From: Diacronema lutheri
Lineage: Eukaryota; Haptophyta; Pavlovophyceae; Pavlovales; Pavlovaceae
DNA length: 64,000 bases
Direction: 5' to 3'
Assembly (NCBI GenBank): GCA_019448385.1
Contig: JAGTXO010000001.1
Span: 1,488,001-1,552,000 of the forward strand
The position numbers and the translations under genes were made by a program. Each line of letters starts with the position of its first letter. Position 1 is the first letter of the stretch. A model generated the notes under the pieces. The model did not search any database. It was not told the origin of the DNA and saw nothing but the letters and a program-made list of their open reading frames with translations. Positions 37,168-46,041 of this stretch are shown piece by piece.

Positions 37168-37688
37168 TTACACCAGATAGCCATCGAGCTTGTGAGCGTG
37201 CTCGTGCGCCCGTGCGAGGTCCTTGGAGAGCGCGTCGGCGCGCGCGCACATGCCGTCGCATGATTTGGCCGGTGTCATGCTGTGCTTCCAAGGCCTGGTG
37301 CTCGGCGTTGAGCGTGTCGTGATCCACGCGAACGAGCTGCAACCAGCTGCAGCAGCCGCGCGACGCCGCTGTCGCCGACGATGCGCTGGAGCATGTGGCC
37401 CATGAGGTGCGCGCGGCACGTGGCGAGCGCGACGTTCTTGCGCAGCAGCGCGAGGATCCGGGCGCCGCGGACGAGCCGGCCCATGCACTTGAGCGCGTAG
37501 ATTCGGCCGCACATGCACGCGCCGACGACCGAGTCGGCGGGCCCGCCGTCGAGCCAAAAGTTGGCCTCGGCCGCATCGCGGCGGCGGGCGACGCGCTGAA
37601 GGATGCGCACGCGGTAGTGCCGGTCGACGAGCAGCTCGTCGCCGAAGATCTCGTCGGGCAGCAGCTCGGAGACGTTCTGGGGGTACAT
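37168..37688 (-). pseudogene. Unknown gene in changing frames, probably decayed
   Basis: The first block from MYPQNVSELLPDEIFGDELL runs well for about 120 residues (HYRVRILQRVARRRDAAEAN, ANFWLDGGPADSVVGACMCG, RIYALKCMGRLVRGARILAL). It then switches to a second frame (RVDHDTLNAEHQALEAQHDT) and a third (RADALSKDLARAHEHAHKLD, ending GYLV). No GT-AG introns explain the switches within about 170 bp, so small indels in a decaying gene are more likely. The end is a coiled coil. No family is recognised. It flanks the MITE and the Helitron-type helicase and may belong to the same accessory block. Confidence 0.4.
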
Positions 37689-37774
37689 GTTGTGCGAGCG
37701 AGCACGCGACGAGATCTCGTCGGGCGTGCCGTCCGTTCGTTCAGAGCAGAGCGCGTCGGACCGGCAGACAGACG

Positions 37775-37978
37775 ATGCAGCGCGCGAAGGCACCTGCAGC
37801 GCGCGGCGTGGCCTCGCGTGCCGTCACGAAGCCGCCTGCGCGCACTGCGGAGGCGGCGAGCGCGACGAGGGCGGGCGCGGACGAGGTGCTGAGCGGCGTC
37901 ACGTACGCGCCCTCGCCCGCCGAGCTCGACGCCGCGGCGCTGACGATGCGCGCGGCATACCACACCGACCGCCTCTGA
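37775..37978 (+). CDS. Small hypothetical protein
   Basis: 67 residues: a basic Ala-rich start (MQRAKAPAARGVASRAVTKP), then a more ordered end (DEVLSGVTYAPSPAELDAAA to YHTDRL). It could be the N-terminal exon of something larger. The only support is composition. Confidence 0.25.
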   Translation: MQRAKAPAARGVASRAVTKPPARTAEAASATRAGADEVLSGVTYAPSPAELDAAALTMRAAYHTDRL

Positions 37979-38109
37979 GACGATGCGCGGCGCCTGCGGA
38001 GGACTGGTCCGTTGGCGCGCAAACCGTGGGCGAAAGGGCGCGAAGCCAACGGCCGTCCGCGCACGTTCAAACGCGCGCATACGGGTGGCTTCCTCCCACC
38101 TTCGGCGCG

Positions 38110-38323
38110 GCTTTTCAAAAGGGTGTAGGGTGTTACTTAGTGTAGGATGGATCTATTCTCTAAGTATTTACATAGTGTAGGGTGTAGGATAAGTACGGTT
38201 ATGAAAGTCCCATAGGGGGAGAAGGAATGACGCTGTGACGGAAGAAGGAGTGACGTCGGGCCCAAATGTGGGGAGGGCTTGTTTTGCATCCTACACCCTA
38301 CACCCTACACCCTTTTAGAAAGC
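38110..38323. mobile_element. MITE-like element with telomere-like terminal inverted repeats
   Basis: 214-bp non-coding element. The left terminal repeat (38110-38133) and the inverted right one (38300-38323) share 22 of 24 bases; the perfect core is aaaagggtgtagggtgt. The inner part is AT-richer than surroundings. The gtgtaggg units resemble telomeric repeats: the right end has three in a row, and tgtagggtgtagg recurs internally at about 38175. No clear target-site duplication was found, and no transposase is encoded, so the class is open. Confidence 0.7.
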
Positions 38324-38499
38324 GGCGGCGCCTCGGAGCATGGCGGCTCGACAGCATGGCGCCTCGACAGCATGGCGTCGTCCAGCGTCACGCCGCGTCG
38401 TGGTCCTGCCGCTCCTCCGTGGCGCACGGATGGCGCTCCTCCGTGACGCAGCCGAACGACGCCGCGGCGTCACGGCCCGGGCGCAGTCGCCATCCTGGA

Positions 38500-40140
38500 C
38501 GCCACGGATGGCGAACCGGTCGACGAGATCCGGCACGAGGACGTCTGCGCCATCGCCACGCAGCTCGACTGCGTCTACACGGGGCTCACGGGCTCGATGT
38601 TTGGCACCAAGTGGAACGTGTGCGGGGTCATGCTCCCGAAGCGCGCCGAGCAGCGGCCGCAGCCCGGCTCGGACGCCTTCGCCTCGTACAGCGTGGCCGC
38701 CTGGGCCGACACGTTCGACTCCACGGGGCTGTACGTGCCCGACGAGCGCGAGCGCGCGGCGGCGCTCGCGGCGGTGGCCGGTCTGCGCACGGCGCGCGCG
38801 CCGGCCGGGCCGGGCGGGCGCGAGCTCGCGCGCGCGCAGGGCTACGATCGCGCCGAGCAGGCTGCGAGCGCGGCGGCGGCGCGCGCGGCGATGGCCGAGA
38901 CCGGCCAGCAGCGCGCGCTCCACGGCGCGGTCGTCGACTCGGCGCTGCGCGGCGTGGGCGACCGGCTGCACTTTTGCGACGCGCCGGGCGGCACGGGCAA
39001 GACGTTCGTCGAGCGCGCCATCATCGCCGCCGTGCGCGCGGATGGGCACGCGGTCGTCGTGTGCGCGTCCTCGGGCGTCGCCGCCACGCTGCTGCCCGAC
39101 GGCCGCACCTTCCACTCGACCTTCAAGGTGCCCGTCGGCGCCGACTCGGACGGGCAAGCCGTTCAATGGCGTGCCGCGCTCCGAGCGCGGGCGCTCCGTG
39201 GCCGCCGCGGCGAATGATCGTGGGGGACGAGGCGCCGATGCAGAAGCGGGGCCGCCTCGACTCGCTCGATCGGTGTTTGCGCGACGTGACGGGCGTCGAC
39301 GAGCGCTTCGGCGGCAAGACGTTGCTGCTCGCCGGCGACTTTTGCCAGTGCTTGCCGGTGGTGCGGCGCGGCTCGCGCGCGCAGATCGTGCGCTCCTGCC
39401 TCGAGTACTCGGCATCGTGGCAGCACGATCGGCCGTACGCCTTGGTCGAGAACTCTCGCGCCTCGAACGCGGCGCGCGACACGGGCGACGCGCTCGGCGC
39501 GGGCGAGTGGGCGAAGCTGCCGCGCAGCCTCGGCGACGGCGCCTTTCCCGCGGCGGTGCCGCCTGCGGGGGCCATGCCCGGCGCATTCCCGCTCGATCCC
39601 GTGCAGCTGCCCGAGGCGTCTCGGCCTACCCGGCGGAGCTCGTAGCCACTCGCCTCCTCTCGCTCGGCGAGGGGCTGTGCAGCGGCACGCGGCTGGTCGT
39701 GCGCGGCGTGCGCGCCGGCGGCCGGCTGCTCGAGTGCGCGCGCCCCGGCGCGGCCGCCGGGCGCGACAGCACCGTGCTCATCGCGCGCATCGACCACCAC
39801 TCGCCCGACGAGGGCACGTTCGCGTTTGCATGGCTGCACCGCCAGTTCCCGGTGCGGCCGGCGTAACAAGGCGCAGGGTCAAGCGCTCGGGTGCGCGGGC
39901 GTGTGGCTCGCCGAGCCGTGCTTCACGCACGGCCAGCTCTACGTGGCCGCTTCGCGCGTCGGGCACGCGTCGCGCATCCGCTTTGCGCTTGGCCCGGACC
40001 ATGTGACGCGCACCGTCGTCTTCAAAGAGGTGCTCCGCGCGGTCAGCGGTGGCGAGGCGGCGGCGGCGGCGGCGGCATTCGCCGCGGCCGCCGTCGCCGC
40101 CGCGCGCGAATGCGCGGCGGCGGCGCGCGGTGGCGGCGGG
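38500..40140 (+). mobile_element. Helitron-type PIF1 helicase, decayed
   Basis: SF1B helicase motifs appear in the order and wording typical of Helitron RepHel proteins. They are Walker A with CDAPGGTGKTFVERAII; VVVCASSGVAATLLPDGRTF then HSTFKVPV; Walker B in RRMIVGDEAPMQKRG; GGKTLLLAGDFCQCLPVVRR then GSRAQIVRSCLE; GEGLCSGTRLVVRGV; LHRQFPVRPA; RNKAQGQALGCAGV; and HGQLYVAASRVGHASRIRFA. These blocks fall in three reading frames with about three frame changes or small losses. One region between the Q-motif-like block (around 39600) and the GLCSGTR block is missing. No Rep (HUH) domain was found upstream. A host PIF1 is less likely because CASSGVAATLL and GSRAQIV are Helitron-style. Confidence 0.75.
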
Positions 40141-41618
40141 CGCGGCGGGCGCGGCTCGGACGGCGCGCGCGGCGCCGGCGGCGGGCGGCGCGCTGGCGGC
40201 GGGCGCGACGCCGGCGCGCGGTGCTGCCCAGCACCCGCCGGCGCGACGCCCGTCGCGCCGCTCGCGGCCGACACGCAGCCGGCGGGTGCTCGCCAACACC
40301 GCGCGCCGCGCGACTGGCCCGCGTACCTGCGCGCCCTTCTAGGGCGCGCAGGGGCCTCAAGCCGGCGCGCTGCCCGCCGCCGCGTGGGTCGCCGCCGCGC
40401 GCGTGCCGTCGGCGCTGCCGCCGTCCGGCGTCGCGCTCGCGCCGCTGCCGCAACCGCAGCCGCCGCCGCCGCCGCCGCCTGCCGGCAAGCTGGGCAAGCG
40501 CGCAGCGGCGGCGACGGCGGTGCGTGGCCCGGCGAGCAAGCGGTAGCGGTGCCGCCGAGCCGGGGGCGGGCTCCGTGGGCGACGCGGCTTGGCCCGCCAC
40601 TCGCACCACTCGCGCCGGGCGCGCACAACGCGCCGTGGTCCGCTGCGCGGCCGGGCGAAAATGCGGTCCTGGCTGCGGGGCGGATCCGACACGCCGTGGC
40701 CGTACAGCGCGTTCGGCATGGATTTGTTACTCATGCCATGGCGTCGCGCCACGATGACGCCCGTGGCCCCGGCGGCCAGCCTCGCGCCGCTACGCCGTGT
40801 CGTCGCGGCCGGCGCACACAGCGAACTGTGTGTCCGCGGCACATGCCCGGCTGCTCGCGCGCTGCAAGCTTGCCGAACTGCTCGCGCTGGAATGGCGCGC
40901 TGCGGGCGTGCCCGCGCACCGCGCGTGTGCCATGCGCGTTCCGGGAGCGCCGCGCCGCGCGCCGAAGCGGCGCGCGGCGCACGTGCGGCCTCGGGCCGAA
41001 GAGGGGCCGGCGCGACCGGCCGCGAGGCGGGCGCAGACGCTCGGCGTGCCGGTCGATGCGTCGTCCAAATCCGCGTCGGGCGGGTGCGCGCCTGGGCCGG
41101 CGCTGCGTGCAGTCGGCGGGGCCCGGCCACGCGCTCGGGCGTAACGTTCGCGCCTGTTCGGCCGAGGCGCACTCGCCGTCCCCTCGCGCCGGCAACGTGC
41201 GTGCGGGCCAGCACGCAGGCAGCGTACGATGCCACGGCAGCGGCGAGCGCGTCCCCGCCGGTGTGCCGCTCGGCGCCCCGTCACGCGCAACGTGCGCGCC
41301 GCCCGCTGCATGCGCACGCATACGCGCGCTGGCAGCGTGCGCACAATTGCCCGGGCAAGATCGTCCCGCGCTCGCGCCGCCGACGCATCATTCCATGTGT
41401 CCGTTTCGGCATCTGCCACCATCCACCAGCCCTCGAAAGCCGGCTTGCGCGTGGGCGCCCGTCCGGTGCGAGAAGCGGCTCGCGTCCTCGCGCGGGGCGC
41501 CTCCGCGCCAGGCGCCCGGCGCGCGCTCGTCTTGCCGCGCCACCACGCTGATCTGCGCCCAACCCTCGCTCGCCAATTCCCCCGTCGTCCCTGCTGCGCA
41601 GCCCGCAACAGCGCGCGC
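40140..41618. other. Low-complexity GC-rich spacer without a convincing gene
   Basis: Long open frames on both strands are Arg/Ala/Pro-rich and look like shadows. Two items are noted. A perfect 10-bp stem hairpin lies at 40328-40350 (tgcgcgccct, tct, agggcgcgca). A minus-strand block near 41340-41480 has natural composition (AFEGWWMVADAETDTWNDAS then RARDDLARAIVRTLPA) and might be an exon of an unseen gene. Confidence 0.4.
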
Positions 41619-43041
41619 ATGGCGCGCGCACGGCGCAGCGCCTTGAGCAAGTTTTACGTCGTCGGTCGGCAGCCTGTGGAAGACGCGTTTGACGGCCCGA
41701 TGTGGCCGGTGAGAGTGCCCGGCGTGCCGCGTGGTGAGCGCCTGCACGGCTTGCCGGGCTCGGCGCGCGCCCAGCCAGCCTCCCTCCACCCCGCCGCAAA
41801 CCGTGCGTGCGCACCCCGCACACCCGGCGCTGCGCGGCGCGGCGCAGGCGCGAAGAACGAGGGCAACGCGTGCTACACGACGTCCTTATGCAATCGCTCT
41901 TCGCCCTGAACGTGCTCCGTGCGATGCTTCGCTCCGCTTCGCGCCGTGCCAACAGCGTCGAGAGGGCGCGTTTTCGGGACTTTGGCACGCTGATCGAGGA
42001 CACCAAGGCGCCGACACGGCTGTGTCTTGTGTCCGTCATCGACGTCATCTCGGGCCGTGGCGCGCGAAGGACGCCGCAGGATGCCGCTGAGTTCTTCCGG
42101 TTGCTACTCGGCCGAGTGCCCGGGCTCGCTGCGGCCTTCGGAGCCGACACACGCGTCGGGCCAGTGCTCGAGCAGATCGCCGTGCCTTCAGAGTCCGGCG
42201 AGGGCATCGCCGTACTCGTCAGCGTCGGCGGCGATGCGGCGCGCGCGCTTGCACACGCTCTGGGGTGCGCCGCTGGGCCGCCGCGGGATCGCCACACGAA
42301 CGCGGGCCACTCGGGCGTGCTCACGCCAGCCAGCATCGCTGTCGAGGCGCCGCGCACGACGCGCGGCAATGGCCCGCAGTGCAAGAACAACCGCGCGCTC
42401 GTGTGCGCGCCGCGGCTGCTACTCGGCGGGCGCGACCACCTCCTCGTCGCCGGCGTGGTGCACGTGGGCGAGGGGCCGATGAGCGGGCACCTTGTCGCCA
42501 TCGTGCTCCGCAACGAGGCTTGGCTTCCGTGCGACGACTACAACGTGCGGCGGCGCGCACGGTCGCTCGGTGCCGCGACCGGCGGTCGAGCGCAGCCGCA
42601 ACCGCCCCGTCCTCCCGCGCGGCACGCGCGCGTGGCCTGAAAGCTCGCGCGCGCGCCTGCCGCACGCACGCGCGTTGCCCGCGCAGATCTACAACGTGCC
42701 TGAGTCCGACGCGCTGGCGTGGGCAAGTGGTGCGAGCATGCTCGTTCACAGCCGGCTCGACGTGGAGCCGTTGGACCCGGCGCCGGGCTCAGCGTCACCG
42801 CCGTCGGCCGCATCGCCTGCGTGGCCGAGCTCGGAGCCCGACGCGCCGACCTTGCCGGCAGCCTGGCCGCGGGTGCGGCAGATGGCAGCGGTGCCAACAG
42901 ATGCGACGATCGGCATCGCGGAGACGGCTGCAGACATCTCTACGGCGGCGATCGGCCCAGCTGCGCGCGAGGCCCGCCAAGTTGTCTCCGTGACGCGCGC
43001 ATTGCCAACAGCGGTGAGTGCGTCCTCGTCTCCGGCGGCCG

Positions 43042-43096
<55 letters not shown>

Positions 43097-43301
43097 CACT
43101 CTCCCTACCTTCTTCCTCCTTTCGCACCTCGCACGCGCACGCCGTCCGCTGCCCGCTGTCCGCGGCCCAAATTGCCTTGCGGAAGCCGAGCAGGCAGAGC
43201 CCTGCTTGGATGGCCCCAGCGCGCATCTTGTGGATGGCGACGCTGTGGGCGAGCACGGACGCTTAAATGTGACCAGTGGCGCGCACGTGCACGTGCGCTA
43301 A
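41619..43301 (+). CDS. USP-type ubiquitin hydrolase (C19), with one frame break
   Basis: Deubiquitinase-like gene. Exon 1 (MARARRSALSKFYVVGRQPV...) ends at a GTGAGA donor at 41709. The Cys box follows the next acceptor: AKNEGNACYTTSL, matching N.GNtCY..S..Q. It continues one frame over as MQSLFALNVLRAML. Next are a QQDA..F-like block (RTPQDAAEFFRLLLGRVPGL) and the His box MSGHLVAIVLRNEAWLPCDD then YN. An intron leads to IYNVPESDALAWASGASMLV. A last exon (EPCLDGPSAHLVDGDAVGE) would follow an intron from 43014 that holds the poly-C/(CA)n run. The shift inside the Cys box near 41886 is either a sequencing indel or real damage. Confidence 0.65.
43047..43094. repeat. Poly-C (36) followed by (AC)n
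   Basis: Thirty-six C then about six ac units, inside the presumed last intron of the USP gene. Confidence 0.95.
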
Positions 43302-43639
43302 CTGGACGTCGAGCGTGTGCGCCTTGTCCGCACGTGTGCACTTACGTGCGTCTGCGGCGATCTGCCCGGCGTAGTAGTCCGCGCGCGCGGGAACCGCGTC
43401 GGCAGTAGGAGCAGGATAACGTACTTGCGCCTGACGAGGACGGCGAGAAGTGCGGCTTTTCGCTCGGGGCCTACCATGCCGCCGAGGTTGGCGCTGGCGC
43501 GCGTGAGGCAGTCGGAGCGCGCTGGGCCCGGGTTGAAGGCCTCACCCCAGGGGACGGGAGGATTCAAGGCGCCGAGCCGCTGCGGGTGCGGCGGGAGGCC
43601 CCGGGCGGGTGTGCTAATGCGGCTCGATGGCCGCCTGCC

Positions 43640-43667
43640 GGGGGGGGGGGGGGGGGGGGGGGGGGGT

Positions 43668-43701
<34 letters not shown>
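43640..43701. repeat. Poly-G tract (27 G, T, 34 G)
   Basis: Longest homopolymer in the window, inside the LINE-like region; it reads as poly-Pro on the minus strand. Length is likely unreliable in the assembly. Confidence 0.95.
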
Positions 43702-44104
43702 CGTTGGGCCGCCCGCGGAAACGGAGGTGAGCGTGTGGGAGCGGCGCGCGTCGGCGCGCGCGGCTGGCGTGCAGCACGGATAAGTCTTGTGTGGACTTCG
43801 CGGGGCGGATCCCGGTGCAGGGATTGCCGACGTAGGCCGCGAGCGCGAGCAGGGCGGGGATGAAGACGGATGATGGGGTTGGGGCCAAGGCCGCCGCACC
43901 CGCAGCTATCACGGTGGCAGCGACCGCCACGGTCAGTGCGAGGCTCGCGTGGCCGCTGCGCGGGCAGCTCGCCCGCCAGGTCCAGGAGGGCCGGCCTGCG
44001 GCCTCAGTGCCCAGCGTTGGGCATGTCAGCGTCTGCGTCTGCGGGCCCGCCACTGCGATGGCGCTTTGAGCCTGGCGCACCAAAACGCAATCGGTCCGCC
44101 GATC

Positions 44105-44133
44105 GGGGGGGGGGGGGGGGGGGGGGGGGGGGG
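44105..44133. repeat. Poly-G tract (29 G)
   Basis: Second poly-G run in the LINE-like region. Confidence 0.95.
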
Positions 44134-45497
44134 CGAGGCGTGCGGGCTTGGGGTGGGCTCCGGGTGCCGGCGCTGTGCCAGCGGCGGGCTTGGTTGACGC
44201 CGTCTCGCCGGGGCCCTTGCGCCTTGCGGCGCGAGCGTCGCGGAGGGGCGTCGGCTGCGCTGGCTCCGCGTCGGCGGTGGCGTGGGGCAGGCTCTTGTGG
44301 AGGGCGGAGCGCTCGCGCACGAGTCGGTTGCCAAGGCGGGCTGTCTGCGTGCCGTTGGGCTGCGCTTGGGTAGGTAGGACCTGCGGCCTCGGAGGCGGGC
44401 GCGTTTTCGTGTTGGGCCAGGCGGCAGCGCGCACCGGCCGTGTTCGCGGCCGGCAGGCGGACGTCCGCAGCGGGGCGGAGAATGCAGGCGAAGCGCCTGC
44501 ATGAACGCGGTTCGCACCTGGCGGCCAGGCGATCACGAACCGTTGGGTCGCCCGGCTGTTTGGTGGAGCCGAGGGCAGCAAGGATAGCAAGCTTGGCCGC
44601 CTCATCGGTGACGAGCGGCACTGTTGCCCAGCTCTGTACCTCGAAGCCCTGGATGTGCAGGCGTCGGGGAAGTTCCCGGCAGCGTCGCCTGCGTCCGTCG
44701 AGAGGCGGACCGAAGTCGCGCCCGTGCCCCCGTTGGCGACACCGAGCTCTCGCTCGTTCACACCGGCCCGCCGACGCGGGCGCGTGGTGCGCGCGCGTTG
44801 GGTGCGTGTCTGCCTCGAGCAGCGTGCCCAGTCGCAGTGTGGGCGCGTGTCCGTCTGCCTCAAAACGCCACGTGGAGGGGAAGGCGCGGGGCGGGCTCGC
44901 CGAGGAGGTGCCGCCGCTCGCTGCCACCCGGCGCGGGCTCGGGGCAGCCGTCTTCGGGTGCCGCGCTCTTCGCGCCATGCACGAACGTTCCGCCGCGCTC
45001 GCAGCGCGCGAGCGCACACACAGAGCGCGCGGCGACCCCGGCGGGGGCAGTGCGTCCCGGTGGCACTCGCGGGCGCGCGCCTGGCCTGGGCGCAGCTTGG
45101 CGCGTTGCCGCCCGCGCAGCGAGCCGCCCGCGCGCCTCGCCGCGCGCGCGCTTCGTCGCACGCGTGCGCCCTGCATGCACGCGCACAGCGCGCGGCGGCT
45201 CGGCGCAGTGCAAGGCAGAGCGTGCTGCAACGGTTGCGAGGGCGCGCACGCGCGGCGCGGCGCGCCCCTGTGTGGTCGCCTGCGCGCGGCGCGTGGTCCG
45301 GACGCAGCTCGGTGGCGTGATGCCGTTCGTGCAACACAGTGCGCGTGAGAGCCGCACGTGCACACCTGCAGTGCAACGCGGCATTGCGCGCGTTGCGTGC
45401 GCGGAGCGCGGCTGGATGTGCCTGAGGTCGCGCAGCATGCCGCGCGCCGCGCGCTGTGCGGCGCAGCGAGTCGGCCATGCCCCTGGTCCTCGTCTCC

Positions 45498-45517
45498 GGG
45501 GGGGGGGGGGGGGGGGG
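45498..45517. repeat. Poly-G tract (20 G)
   Basis: Third poly-G run in the LINE-like region, followed by tttggtggtggtgg. Confidence 0.95.
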
Positions 45518-46041
45518 TTTGGTGGTGGTGGCAACCAGGATCCGCCAGCGCGTGGTGGGCGCCGTCCAACTCCCAACCAGGATGCGCCCCGTTCTTCCCC
45601 GACACTCTCCGTCCAAACCCGCCGCCCAGCCTGCCGCCGCACCCGCCGCCAACGCCGCCGCGCACCCATCCGCCGAGCTCACCGCGCGCGCGCTCGCGCT
45701 CACGCTGCGCGACGAGGCTGCGCAGGCCGGCGCGCGGCCGTGCAGAGCAGCGCAGGCCGGCGCGCGGCCGCGCGCGCGCGCTCACGTTGCGGCCGCGCAG
45801 CGAGCTTTCGCCGCGTCGCAGCCCCTCCGAGCAGCCACGATGCACGCCCCCGGAGGACGTTGGCCGCGCTCGGAGGCCGCGCTCGGGCGCGCAAAGAGAG
45901 GCGGCGCGGGCAAACGAGTAGGCTCGGCGCGCTGGCGGGTCCTTGTTGTGGGAGAGCGGGGCATTCTCCAGGGCATCATGTAAATTCTCCCAAGTATCAT
46001 CCGGGCCGCCATCCGGACACTGACGTGCCCACAGTCTGCAG

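Larger units (their letters stand above)
43350..46020 (-). mobile_element. APE-type LINE, 5' portion, decayed
   Basis: Minus-strand coding resembles the start of a non-LTR retrotransposon ORF2. PWGEAFNPGPARS is the 'NPGP' run common at the head of algal and animal LINE polyproteins. RASANLGGMVGPERKAALLA then VLVRRKYVILLLLP matches the first strand of the APE endonuclease (S.NvrG......l....yd.i.lQE). Sequence further left is lost at about 43.35 kb, so reverse transcriptase is absent. Upstream (toward 46 kb) are coding-like blocks such as IQGFEVQSWATVPLVTDEAA then KLAILAALGS (about 44550-44650) and DDTWENLHDALENAPLSHNK near 45950. Three poly-G tracts encode poly-Pro here. Several frame changes are present. 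Confidence 0.5.

Noticed and set aside
38117-38316. Internal telomere or chromosome end
   Set aside because: The tgtaggg units are few and arranged as inverted ends of a 214-bp unit, with genes on both sides.
38500-40140. Functional host PIF1 helicase
   Set aside because: Motif wording is Helitron-like, and the blocks lie in three frames with a missing middle part, so a working host gene is unlikely.
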